64,000 bases of DNA from Tsukamurella paurometabola (lineage in GTDB: Bacteria > Actinomycetota > Actinomycetes > Mycobacteriales > Mycobacteriaceae): the NCBI RefSeq assembly GCF_900631615.1, contig NZ_LR131273.1, positions 2,822,850-2,886,849 of the forward strand, written 5' to 3'. Numbering within the stretch: the stretch's first letter is position 1; the number at the start of each line of letters is the position of its first letter. The notes beneath the pieces are model-generated. The model was not told where the DNA came from. It saw nothing but the letters and a program-made list of their open reading frames with translations, and ran no database searches. This document shows positions 1-7,120 of this stretch, one piece after another. Position numbers and translations under genes: made by a program.

Positions 1-1
1 C

Positions 2-598
2 GGCACGCTGATCGCCACGCGCGTGCTGACCTCCGACCGACTGATGCGCGCGGTGTTCACGGGCAAGAACTCCCCGAAGGTGGTCATGGTGATCGCCGAG
101 GTGATCGAGGACAGCGTCCGCGAGCACCTGGGCGACCTCGAGCAGCTCGCGGGCGTCGACGTGGCCTCTCTGCCCCTGCTCAAGGAGCTGGGGATCACCG
201 AGCTCCCGGGCCTCGGCGCGATCGGCGGCGAGGTGGGGGACCTGCCGGTGGCCGGCCTGCTCGGCGTCGTCAGCGGCGTGCTCAGCGGTCCGGTCCGCGG
301 GGCGACGGGCCTGGGCCTCGATGTCGCGGGCGTGCAACCGATGTGCAACGCCGCCGCGGCGGACATCGCGGAATCCCTGCCGGCGGTGCTCCGGGGCGCG
401 GAGGACTACCTCACGCGCGTCATGGAGATCCAGCCGATCATGGCCGAGAAGATGGCCGCGATGACGCCGGAGGAGTTCGAAGGCGTTCTGCGACCGGCGT
501 TCCAGGCCGACGAGCGCACATTGATCATGGTCGGCGCGATCCTCGGCTTCCTCGTGGGTGAGCTGCAGGTTCTGTTGGTGGAGCACCTGACCCACTGA
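2..598 (+). CDS. DUF445-family membrane protein, C-terminal part (cut by window edge)
   Basis: The reading frame is open to the window edge, so the true start lies upstream; a GTG at 23 is possible but would give a truncated protein. The visible 199 residues end with the pattern typical of DUF445 (YheB-like) membrane proteins: MTPEEFEGVLRPAF, an acidic residue pair, then a C-terminal hydrophobic segment (LIMVGAILGFLVGELQVLL). The middle part is rich in Leu, Gly and Val and probably packs against or in the membrane. The function of the family is not known. The stop codon is immediately followed by a CRP-like site and the promoter of the phasin-like gene. The family call rests on the C-terminal motif only. 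Confidence 0.62.
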   Translation, partial: GTLIATRVLTSDRLMRAVFTGKNSPKVVMVIAEVIEDSVREHLGDLEQLAGVDVASLPLLKELGITELPGLGAIGGEVGDLPVAGLLGVVSGVLSGPVRGATGLGLDVAGVQPMCNAAAADIAESLPAVLRGAEDYLTRVMEIQPIMAEKMAAMTPEEFEGVLRPAFQADERTLIMVGAILGFLVGELQVLLVEHLTH

Positions 599-600
599 TA

Positions 601-616
601 TGTGATCTGCATCACA
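601..616. promoter_or_regulatory. CRP/GlxR-type operator
   Basis: TGTGATCTGCATCACA is a perfect palindrome with 6-bp arms and a 4-bp centre. It matches the cAMP-receptor-protein consensus TGTGA-N6-TCACA at every defined position. It lies two bases after the upstream stop codon and 93 bp before the phasin-like start, where it could activate or repress that gene in response to carbon status. Binding by the CRP homologue is inferred. Confidence 0.75.
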
Positions 617-623
617 ACGCATT

Positions 624-671
624 GCGTAAAGATTACGCGGCGCGTAATTTCTTTATTACGCAAACGCGTAA
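624..671. promoter_or_regulatory. GCGTAA/TTACGC inverted repeats, candidate PhaR-type operators
   Basis: Two inverted repeats share the half-site GCGTAA: one at 624-638 (3-bp spacer) and one at 642-661 (GCGTAAT and ATTACGC, 6-bp spacer), with a further half-site at 666-671. The stretch is distinctly AT-richer than its surroundings and ends 10 bp before a strong AGGAGG at 681-686. The neighbouring PhaR-like gene makes its product the obvious candidate to bind here, since PhaR proteins repress phasin genes. That link is an inference. Confidence 0.6.
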
Positions 672-693
672 ACATCACACAGGAGGATTCGTC

Positions 694-939
694 ATGGGTA
701 ACAGCACCAAGTCCAAGAAGGCCGCGACCGAGCCGTCGATCAGCAACTTCCTGTCCGGCGTCGTCGGCAACACCAAGGATCTCGTCGACAACCTGATCGA
801 GAACGTGGAGAGCGCCGAGAAGGGCGCGCGCAAGGGCGCCCACAAGTTCGCCAAGAAGGACATCAAGAACCTGCGCAAGCAGACGGAGACGCTGAACGAG
901 CAGGTGAAGAAGCTCTCCAAGGTCACCAAGACCAAGTGA
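694..939 (+). CDS. Small lysine-rich phasin-like protein
   Basis: An 81-residue protein starting at an ATG 7 bp after a strong AGGAGG. It is polar and very rich in Lys, with Asn and Glu, and has one amphipathic stretch (ISNFLSGVVGNTKDLVDNL, residues about 16-34) followed by a charged helix likely to form a coiled coil (residues about 45-80). There is no signal peptide or membrane span. Size, composition and the PhaR-like gene just downstream suggest a granule- or lipid-surface protein of the phasin kind. I do not recognise a specific family. The strong ribosome site, the CRP-like site and the repeated half-sites upstream indicate a highly expressed, regulated gene. Confidence 0.7.
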   Translation: MGNSTKSKKAATEPSISNFLSGVVGNTKDLVDNLIENVESAEKGARKGAHKFAKKDIKNLRKQTETLNEQVKKLSKVTKTK

Positions 940-970
940 GTCGGATCGCCGACTCCCGCGAACGACGAGG

Positions 971-1007
971 ATCACCCGGGACGCCCGCAGGGCGCGTCCC
1001 GGGTGAT
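971..1007 (+). terminator. Hairpin terminator after the phasin-like gene
   Basis: A perfect 14-bp stem (971-984 with 994-1007, ATCACCCGGGACGC and its complement) closes a 9-base loop. It lies 31 bp after the stop codon. No long T run follows, as is usual in actinobacteria. It may reduce read-through into the PhaR-like gene. Confidence 0.7.
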
Positions 1008-1066
1008 TCTGCGTTCGGCGGAGCGGCGGTAGGCTCGACACCGGGCGAAGCCCTAGAGGAGGGGTC

Positions 1067-1627
1067 ATGACCGACGACGAACCGTATCTGATCAAGCGGT
1101 ACTCGAATCGCAAGCTGTACGACTCGGTCCGGCGTCGTTTCACCACCCTCGACGAGATCGCGGTGCTGCTCGATGCGGGGGTCCGGATCGTGGTCCGCGA
1201 CCACGACGTGGGCACCGATCGCACCGACGAGGTGCTCGCTCAGCTCATCCGCCGCCGGGCGCAGAGTCGCCCGCGCACGTCGGGTTCCGGTGCCTCCAGT
1301 CTCCTCGCCGACCTGCTGCGTGCGCCCGCCGAGGTCGCGCAGACCGTCGTCGGCGGCTTGGCGGGCCAGGGGGACGGCGCGACCGCTCCGTCCTCCGAGT
1401 CCGATGACGCCGGGGCGGCCCGGGCCACGGGCGCTGACGACGGTGAGGGGAAGAAGCCGACGAAGTCCGAGTCCGCCTCGGGTGCGGCGACGTCCGACGG
1501 GGCGAAGGCGCCGGCGGACGGTGCGGATCAGCGCGACGAGGAGATCCGCGAGCTGCGCGAGCAGGTCAGTGCCCTCACGGAAGCGGTCACGCTCCTGCTC
1601 AAGGAGAAGTCGGACCGCGCGGAGTAG
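1067..1627 (+). CDS. phaR: PhaR-type polyhydroxyalkanoate synthesis regulator
   Basis: A 186-residue protein with the PHA-accumulation-regulator DNA-binding domain at residues about 7-60. The hallmark is IKRYSNRKLYDSVRRRFTTL, followed by EIAVLLDAGVRIVVRDHDVG and an aligned TDEVLAQLI. The middle (about 95-150) is low-complexity Gly, Ala, Ser and Asp. The C-terminus (about 155-184) is a Glu/Arg/Leu heptad coiled coil likely to mediate oligomerisation. In other bacteria PhaR binds PHA granules and represses phasin genes. Here a phasin-like gene with repeated half-sites sits just upstream, which fits. The ATG is preceded by GAGGAGGGG. The last 29 bp overlap the convergent tehA-like gene. Confidence 0.82.
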   Translation: MTDDEPYLIKRYSNRKLYDSVRRRFTTLDEIAVLLDAGVRIVVRDHDVGTDRTDEVLAQLIRRRAQSRPRTSGSGASSLLADLLRAPAEVAQTVVGGLAGQGDGATAPSSESDDAGAARATGADDGEGKKPTKSESASGAATSDGAKAPADGADQRDEEIRELREQVSALTEAVTLLLKEKSDRAE

Positions 1628-2657
1628 TGCCCCTCCGTGGGCCGCGGGTCGCCACCACGGCCATCCCCAGCGCGACTGCCAGCCACGCCGCCGGTGCGAA
1701 CCAGGCGTCGGCGTGCGCGATGGGGGACATCCACTCCAGGCCGGCGGCGTCGCCGAGGCGCAACGTGGCCTGACCGTACATGCCGATCGGGAAGACGATC
1801 GACCACAGTGCGAGCCGCAGGAAGTCCGACTCGGGAGAGCGGCGCCACTGCCACAGGGTGAGTGTCACGAGGAGCGGTACCAGCCAGGTGGCGAACGCCC
1901 ACAGGCACACGCACACGGCGGTGACGAACTCCGGCGCGAGGATCCTTTCGCCCGACGGGAGTGCGGCCAGCTCCGATCCCGCGAGGATCGAGATCGCGGC
2001 GGAGCCGAAGAACACCCAGTAGGGCGCCACCTCCTCGCCCGGGTGCACCGGGGCGAGCATCATCCTCGCCGCCACCAGGGCCGCGACGAGCACGAACTGT
2101 GCCATCCCGAGCCCCCACCACAGGGTGGCGACCGCGCCGAGTCCGTGACCGGGCACCTGCGGTGCGAGCAGCCCCGCCACCACCGCCACGGACTGCGTCG
2201 AGACGCCCCAGAGGAACCACGTCCCGTCGGCGCCCCGGAGCCGGTCGCCGTCCCGGGCGCCGGAGTTGTCCAGGACCCGCTGCGCCGGAACGAGGTAGCC
2301 CAGCACGAGCCACGCGGCCATGGCCACGACGCCGACCACGAGGGCGGGCGTCGTCAGCCCGCGCAGCGCGAGGTAGCCGGCGAGCACGGAGGTCGCGGCG
2401 GGGACCGCCATCGTCGTGAACCCCGCAGCGGCGATCTCCGCCCGGATCGCCGGGATGCTGCGTGCCCGGACGGCTCCCGCCACGGCGAGTGCCGCATATC
2501 CGATCGCGGCCAGGATGACCAGGGTGTCGCCCGGCGTCGTCGCCCCCGCGGAGTGCAGGAGCGTCCCGACGATCCCCGTCGCCATCACGAAGGCGAACCG
2601 TCCCAGCGCGTGTCCGGGTGGCGGATTCAACAGGCGGTGCAGGGCGTGGGAGGACAC
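1599..2657 (-). CDS. TehA/SLAC1-family anion transporter
   Basis: A 352-residue integral membrane protein with about ten hydrophobic segments. The N-terminal FAFVMATGIVGTLLHSAG is characteristic of the TehA/SLAC1 (C4-dicarboxylate or tellurite resistance) family, and conserved small and aromatic residues recur through the barrel. Substrates in the family are anions (organic acids, nitrate, chloride) or toxic oxyanions; the substrate here cannot be read from sequence. I chose the GTG at 2657 because it keeps the first membrane segment and avoids overlap with the divergent DUF2630 gene at 2708. The 3' end overlaps phaR by 29 bp tail to tail. Confidence 0.72.
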   Translation of the reverse strand: MSSHALHRLLNPPPGHALGRFAFVMATGIVGTLLHSAGATTPGDTLVILAAIGYAALAVAGAVRARSIPAIRAEIAAAGFTTMAVPAATSVLAGYLALRGLTTPALVVGVVAMAAWLVLGYLVPAQRVLDNSGARDGDRLRGADGTWFLWGVSTQSVAVVAGLLAPQVPGHGLGAVATLWWGLGMAQFVLVAALVAARMMLAPVHPGEEVAPYWVFFGSAAISILAGSELAALPSGERILAPEFVTAVCVCLWAFATWLVPLLVTLTLWQWRRSPESDFLRLALWSIVFPIGMYGQATLRLGDAAGLEWMSPIAHADAWFAPAAWLAVALGMAVVATRGPRRGTTPRGPTSP

Positions 2658-2707
2658 CCGTCGATTGTGGACCCCCGCGTTTCGCGGATCGGTGGCAGGA
2701 TCGGGGC

Positions 2708-2953
2708 ATGACCGACGACGCACTGCACACCCGGATCGACGCCCTCATCGCGGAGGAGCACGCGCTGCGGGACAAGCTCGGAGCGGGCGAGATCAGCGAG
2801 AGCGAGGAGCACGCGCGGCTCCAGGTGCTGGAGACCCAGCTCGATCAGGCGTGGGATCTGTTGCGCCAGCGCCGCGCGCGGCGCGAGTTCGGCGAGAACC
2901 CCGACGACGCCGCGACCCGGTCGGCGAACACCGTGGAGAACTACCGCAACTGA
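2708..2953 (+). CDS. DUF2630 family protein
   Basis: An 81-residue protein of the DUF2630 family: a short helical hairpin with EEHALRDKLGAGEIS, then LQVLETQLDQAWDLLRQRRA and a C-terminal tail with NTVENYRN. It is highly charged, has no signal or membrane span, and probably forms a coiled coil. Function is unknown for the whole family, which is widespread in actinobacteria. It is divergent from the TehA-like gene with only 50 bp between the start codons, so the two promoters overlap. Confidence 0.8.
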   Translation: MTDDALHTRIDALIAEEHALRDKLGAGEISESEEHARLQVLETQLDQAWDLLRQRRARREFGENPDDAATRSANTVENYRN

Positions 2954-2965
2954 TGCGCCGGCCGG

Positions 2966-3478
2966 TCAGGGCACCGGCGTGAGCATCCGGTGCCGGTCGC
3001 GCAGTGCGACGGCCACCGGATCGTCGCGGCGGCGTGGATTCGGCCCGTCACCGGGACGCGAATCCAGGTCGCGCACCGTCGGGACGATACCGCAGCGCGG
3101 GCACAGCCCGGATTCCTCCAGGTCGGTTCCGCAGGTGGCGTGCGCGAAGACGCGCGCCGGGAAGTCGGCGTCGAGGTGCCGGCGGCCCCACCGGATGAGG
3201 CTGAAGATCGTGGGCCACAGGTCCTCTCCGGCGGGAGTGAGCTCGTATTCGACGGTCCGCCCCACCTTGCGGCGGGTCACCACTCCGGCGGCGACCAGGG
3301 TGTCGAGGCGTTCGGTGAGTACGCCGCGGGAGACGTCGAGGTGTTCGAGCAGGTCGCTGAAGTGGCGCACGCCGTAGAAGAGATCGCGCAGGATCAGCAT
3401 CGTCCACCGTTCGCCGACCACTTCGAGGGCGCGTGCCAGATGGCAGGGCTGCGCCTCGTATCCCGTCCCCAGTGCCAT
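2966..3478 (-). CDS. HxlR-family transcriptional regulator
   Basis: A 170-residue winged-helix regulator. The HxlR core runs from about residue 5 to 100: CHLARALEVVGERWTMLILR, FSDLLEHLDVSRGVLTERLD as recognition helix region, then the wing VTRRKVGRTVEYELTPAGED. The C-terminal extension carries CGTDLEESGLCPRCG, possibly a metal or redox site made from three Cys. ATG at 3478 is chosen because the HxlR domain starts directly after it and the frame upstream runs through the operator. It faces an MFS exporter across a long palindrome, the usual arrangement for a regulator that controls itself and a drug-efflux gene. Confidence 0.85.
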   Translation of the reverse strand: MALGTGYEAQPCHLARALEVVGERWTMLILRDLFYGVRHFSDLLEHLDVSRGVLTERLDTLVAAGVVTRRKVGRTVEYELTPAGEDLWPTIFSLIRWGRRHLDADFPARVFAHATCGTDLEESGLCPRCGIVPTVRDLDSRPGDGPNPRRRDDPVAVALRDRHRMLTPVP

Positions 3479-3499
3479 GGCGCCAGCATACCGCGATCG

Positions 3500-3550
3500 A
3501 GTCTTGTGATGAGACTCGTCATGGGTCATGATGAGTCTCATGACAAGACT
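3500..3550. promoter_or_regulatory. Long inverted repeat between hxlR and MFS gene, likely operator
   Basis: Two 24-bp arms, 3500-3523 and 3527-3550, are complementary at 22 of 24 positions around a 3-bp centre. Each arm contains ATGAGACTC or its complement. The right arm covers the ATG of the MFS gene (3540) and the left lies just upstream of the regulator start. A dimeric HxlR protein bound here would block both genes; this is inferred from position and symmetry. Confidence 0.75.
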
Positions 3551-4952
3551 GGATTCCGGGTACGGGCGGGTCCTCGTGACGGTCGCGGCGAGCACGTTGC
3601 TGGCGATGCTCGCCTACGCCGGGCCGCTCGGCAACGCCGTCACCCTCAACACCGCGCTCCGCGCGAGCCCGGCCGCGGCCACCTGGATCCTGGCCTCGAT
3701 GAGTGTCGGCCTCGCCGCCGCCCTGGTCACCGCCGGCGTGGTCGCGGATCGCATCGGTCACCGGCGGGTCTTCCGCGCCGGCGCCGCCGTCTTCGTCGCA
3801 GCGAGCCTCGCGTGCGCGGCGATGGCCTCGGCGCCGCTGTTCGTGGCGGCGCGCATCGCCGCGGGCGTCGGGGCGGCGGGCATGATCGCCACGGGGCTGG
3901 GCCTGGTCGCGGCGGTGAGCGAGCACGACGGGCACCGCGCCCGCACTGCGGTGTGGTGGAGCTCGTCGATGGGCGCGGGCATCGCCCTCGGGCCGGTCGT
4001 GACCGGTCTGCTCGACCTCGGGGGTGCCTGGCGCGTGTTCTATCTGCTCCTCGCCCTGGGAGGGGCGGCCCTGTGGCTGTCGGCGCGCCGTGTTCCGGCG
4101 CGCCCGCCGCACAACCCGGACCGGCCGCTCGACGCCCTCGGCTTCGTCCTCCTCACGGGCGCCCTGACGGCCGCGGTGGCGGCCCTCGTCGAGGCCCGCG
4201 TCGGCGCCGGGTGGCCGGCGGCGGGGGTCGGGGCCGTGGCGGTGCTCCTCGGTGCCGCCCTCGTCACGAGCCAGCGCCGCGGCAGCGCCCGCCTCGTCGA
4301 TCCGCTGCTCTTCCGGCGCCCCCGGTTCCTCGCCGCGACCGCCGCCGCCTTCGGCACCGGCATCGGCGTGATCTCCGCGATGTCCGTCGCGAGTACCTTC
4401 GTCGTCCGCGGCCTCGGCCTCAGCACCCTGCAGGCCGGCGCACTGCTGGCGCTGTGGGCGGGCGCGAGCGCCGTGGCGGCGCTGGGCTTCTCGCGTCTCG
4501 CCGGGCGCCTGTCCGGCCCGGCGCATCTCAGCGGCGGGCTCGCGGGCGTCGCGCTCGGACTGCTGCTCACCGCGGGCCTGTCCGACGGGGCCTCCCCGTT
4601 CCGCCTGGTCCCCGGGCTGCTGGTGGCCGGTGTCGCATCCGGGCTGCTGAACACGGGTCTGGCCCGGGAGGCGATCGCGAGCGTGCCCGCGGGCGATGCG
4701 GCCATGGGAAGCGGAGTCAACAACACCGCCCGCTACGTGGGTTCGGCGTTGGGCATCACCATCGCCGGTGTCCTCGCCGCGGGCACGGGGGCCGTCGCCG
4801 GGTGGAACCACATCGCGGTGGCCGCCGCTGCGGCATCGATGATCTGCGCGATCGGGGTGGGGGCGCTCACGCTCCGGACAGGTGCTCCCGCAACCGGTCG
4901 AGGAACGCCGACTGCGCCTTCACCAGCTTCTCCGCCGCCTGGTCGAGGCTGA
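3540..4952 (+). CDS. MFS efflux transporter, DHA2 (QacA/EmrB) type
   Basis: A 470-residue transporter with about 14 hydrophobic segments. Motif A is VVADRIGHRRVFRAG between segments 2 and 3, and the motif-C-like GAGIALGPVVTG follows in segment 5, marking drug:proton antiporters. The start at 3540 lies inside the palindrome; an ATG at 3528 is in frame and possible. The divergent HxlR regulator suggests induction by a xenobiotic. The last 86 bp overlap the convergent Nudix gene, and the C-terminal 25 residues are a Pro/Gly/Thr-rich tail outside the transporter fold. The exported compound is unknown. Confidence 0.8.
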   Translation: MTRLDSGYGRVLVTVAASTLLAMLAYAGPLGNAVTLNTALRASPAAATWILASMSVGLAAALVTAGVVADRIGHRRVFRAGAAVFVAASLACAAMASAPLFVAARIAAGVGAAGMIATGLGLVAAVSEHDGHRARTAVWWSSSMGAGIALGPVVTGLLDLGGAWRVFYLLLALGGAALWLSARRVPARPPHNPDRPLDALGFVLLTGALTAAVAALVEARVGAGWPAAGVGAVAVLLGAALVTSQRRGSARLVDPLLFRRPRFLAATAAAFGTGIGVISAMSVASTFVVRGLGLSTLQAGALLALWAGASAVAALGFSRLAGRLSGPAHLSGGLAGVALGLLLTAGLSDGASPFRLVPGLLVAGVASGLLNTGLAREAIASVPAGDAAMGSGVNNTARYVGSALGITIAGVLAAGTGAVAGWNHIAVAAAAASMICAIGVGALTLRTGAPATGRGTPTAPSPASPPPGRG

Positions 4953-5331
4953 ACCAGGCCGCGCGGTCGATCTCGGGGAAGCTCTGCATCCGGCCGGAGC
5001 CGCGCGGCCACTCCAGTTCGAACTCGTTGGAGCGGATCGTCTCCGCGTCGAAGCGGCCTTCGCGGGCGAAGACCGTGACCGTCTTCGCGCCCGATTGCCG
5101 GACGGAGCCGAGCGACACCGTCGGCCCGGGCGGGGCGGGGGAGCCCAGCTCCTCCGCGAATTCGCGTTCCGCCGCGGCGAGGGGTTCCTCGTCGGTGTAC
5201 AGGCCCTTGGGAACAGACCAGGCGTGGGAGTCCTTCCGGGCCCAGAACGGGCCGCCCATGTGGCCGAGCAGGACCTCGACCGCATCGCCGGTGCGGCGGT
5301 ACAGCAGAAGTCCGGCGCTGGTCGTGGTCAC
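4867..5331 (-). CDS. Nudix hydrolase
   Basis: A 154-residue protein with a complete Nudix box: a glycine, five residues, a glutamate, seven residues, then REFAEELG (residues about 44-64). The protein begins with TTTSAGLLLYRR and WSVPKGLY, typical of the MutT-like (bis(5'-nucleosyl)-tetraphosphatase-like) group that keeps a Trp-Ser-x-Pro-Lys-Gly. GTG at 5331 is used because conserved sequence begins directly there; upstream codons in frame are non-conserved. It likely cleaves nucleoside di- or polyphosphate derivatives. The 3' end overlaps the MFS gene by 86 bp. Confidence 0.82.
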   Translation of the reverse strand: MTTTSAGLLLYRRTGDAVEVLLGHMGGPFWARKDSHAWSVPKGLYTDEEPLAAAEREFAEELGSPAPPGPTVSLGSVRQSGAKTVTVFAREGRFDAETIRSNEFELEWPRGSGRMQSFPEIDRAAWFSLDQAAEKLVKAQSAFLDRLREHLSGA

Positions 5332-5382
5332 GGCCCGAAGCGTAACGTCGAAGGCGACAGGTCCGCCCGGAAAGGGGTCGCG

Positions 5383-5565
5383 ATGTCCGAGATCAGGCGA
5401 GTGCGGGAGCCGCGGCGCGACGCGGCGCGTCCAGCGCGTGAGGTGCGGGTGTCCACGATGCTGCCCGACGGCGAGCTGCTCGCGATCCCGCTCGAACCGC
5501 CGAGCCGCCGGCACGATGCGGATCGCCTCGGCCGCGCGTCTGCGCGGCCGCCGCGCATCGACTGA
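5383..5565 (+). CDS. Small Arg-rich hypothetical protein
   Basis: A 60-residue frame with ATG preceded by AAAGGGG at a suitable distance. The product is Arg/Pro-rich with VSTMLPDGELLAIPLEPP in the middle. I do not recognise it. It fills the gap between two minus-strand genes and could be divergent from the Nudix gene. In GC-rich DNA a frame this short can be accidental, so confidence is low. Confidence 0.35.
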   Translation: MSEIRRVREPRRDAARPAREVRVSTMLPDGELLAIPLEPPSRRHDADRLGRASARPPRID

Positions 5566-5584
5566 GCGGTCGCGGCGGGGCCGC

Positions 5585-6901
5585 CTACGGGGTGAGCGGC
5601 TCGTCGTCGGCGTCGGCAGCGGACGGGCGCCGCGAGAGCACCGCGTTCGTGATGCCCGCGCCCAGCACGACGAGGGCCGCGCCGAGCGGCGCGCACTGCG
5701 CAGCGGCCGTGCTGATGTTCTCCGCGAGCGCGCCGTTCACCGCCGATGCGAGCGATTGCCCCAGGATCAAACTGCTGCCGAGGATCGTCATGACCGTGGC
5801 GGAGCGTCCGAGGGGGCTGCGCTCGGCGCCCAGACTGAACTCGGTCACCAGCGTGGGCCCCACGCCGATGCCGGCGATCGCGAGGCCGGCCACCAGGAGC
5901 GGCAGCGACGGTGCGGCGGCGATGAGGACGGCACCGAGGACGAGCACGGTCGCGAAGCCCACCCAGCGCGCGGCGATCGTGAACCGTTCGGGCAACAGGG
6001 CCGAGCCGAGGGCCAGCGCCGCGGAGCCGACGCCCATGACGCCGTAGAACAGACCCGCGGACTCGGCGTTGCCCGCGTCGCGCATGAACGCGGTGAGTCC
6101 GGTCAGGGTCGAACCGAAGAACAGGCCCATGCCGAAGACGCCCGCGATCACGGTGAACAGCAGGGGATTCGCGAGCTCGCGCGCCGGCGCCTGCACGACG
6201 GCTCCGTCGGCGCGGTGCTCGGTGGCACGACCGCTCGGGTGCAGTGCGAACGCGGAGACGAAGAGCACGGTCAGCACGGCGGCACCGATCATCGGGGCGG
6301 CGGGCGACATCGTGGTCGCGAGCAGGCCGACGATGACGGGGCCGAAGACGAAGATCACCTCGTCGGCCGCGGACTCGTACGCCATCACGGACAGGAGCGT
6401 GCGCACCCGGCGCCCCTCGGGGAGCTTCGTCGTGATCATGGTGACCAGGCGGCTGCGCGACATCGGCCCGACCTGTGGGGCACTCGCGCCCACCAGGGCG
6501 GCCGAGGCGAGCACGGCCCAGCCCGGCAGGGAGCTGAAGACCACCCAGGTCATGAGGAGGAGGGCGAGGCTGTTGGTGATCCCTGCGGCGAGCACGGTGC
6601 GCCGCTGCCCGAATCGGTCCGCGGCGGCCCCGACGAGCGGGCCGACGAGGGCGGAGCCGATGCCGACCATCGCTGAGCTCAGGCCGCCGAAGGCGAGTGA
6701 ATCGCGGCCGGCGACCACGAGGGTGAGCACGCCGACCACCATCATGGCGAACGGAAGGCGGGCGACGAACGCGACCGGGAAGTAGCCGCGCCCGGCGACC
6801 GACAGCAGCGTCGGCGAGGGGGAGGGGGTCTCCGGGGAGGACGTCTCGGGGTGCATGGTGGCGGTCACCGTCGTGGGCCTTTCCGCGGCGCCGGCCGCCA
6901 T
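5585..6901 (-). CDS. MFS transporter (12 segments)
   Basis: A 438-residue major facilitator with about 12 hydrophobic segments and a central loop near residues 220-245. Motif A is seen as GAAADRFGQRRTVLAAG. Family members export sugars or drugs; the substrate cannot be inferred. A second ATG at 6856 (residue 16) is an alternative start, and neither has a convincing ribosome site. It is divergent from the CopD-like gene, sharing a 218-bp intergenic region that contains an iron-box-like sequence next to the CopD-like start. Confidence 0.75.
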   Translation of the reverse strand: MAAGAAERPTTVTATMHPETSSPETPSPSPTLLSVAGRGYFPVAFVARLPFAMMVVGVLTLVVAGRDSLAFGGLSSAMVGIGSALVGPLVGAAADRFGQRRTVLAAGITNSLALLLMTWVVFSSLPGWAVLASAALVGASAPQVGPMSRSRLVTMITTKLPEGRRVRTLLSVMAYESAADEVIFVFGPVIVGLLATTMSPAAPMIGAAVLTVLFVSAFALHPSGRATEHRADGAVVQAPARELANPLLFTVIAGVFGMGLFFGSTLTGLTAFMRDAGNAESAGLFYGVMGVGSAALALGSALLPERFTIAARWVGFATVLVLGAVLIAAAPSLPLLVAGLAIAGIGVGPTLVTEFSLGAERSPLGRSATVMTILGSSLILGQSLASAVNGALAENISTAAAQCAPLGAALVVLGAGITNAVLSRRPSAADADDEPLTP

Positions 6902-7050
6902 CGATGTCGACGTGCCGCCTTGGGCGCCCGGAGGCCGTACCAGGTAGATACACGAGCTTTCGCCGCGACGTCATGCGCGGCCGAAACATCCTATCAATTC
7001 TCGAACGCGGATGCCTCCGGCGCCGAACCGGACTCCGTGTCCTGGCTAAT

Positions 7051-7074
7051 AAAACCCCAGGTAAAGAGGGTTTT
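7051..7074. repeat. AAAACCC/GGGTTTT inverted repeat
   Basis: Perfect 7-bp arms at 7051-7057 and 7068-7074 with a 10-base loop, in an AT-richer part of the region between two divergent genes. It could be an operator or a weak hairpin in the MFS leader. Only the symmetry is observed. Confidence 0.4.
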
Positions 7075-7080
7075 GTCCGA

Positions 7081-7120
7081 TTGGTCACACCGGCTGGGTA
7101 AGGCTAGTCTCACTCAACTA
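7081..7120 (+). promoter_or_regulatory. Probable leaderless promoter with DtxR/IdeR-like box
   Basis: TTGGTC at 7081-7086 and TAGTCT at 7105-7110 are 18 bp apart and could be -35 and -10 elements; the -10 ends 9 bp before the ATG at 7120, and there is no ribosome site, so the mRNA is probably leaderless. TAAGGCTAGTCTCACTCAA (7099-7117) matches the iron-regulator consensus TTAGGTTAGGCTAACCTAA at 13 of 19 positions by hand alignment and overlaps the -10. Iron control is an inference. Confidence 0.45.

Noticed and set aside
2990-6676. A very long open frame of 1228 codons
   Set aside because: It runs through the HxlR and Nudix genes and two MFS genes in other frames, with Arg/Gly/Pro-rich composition typical of GC-rich shadow frames.
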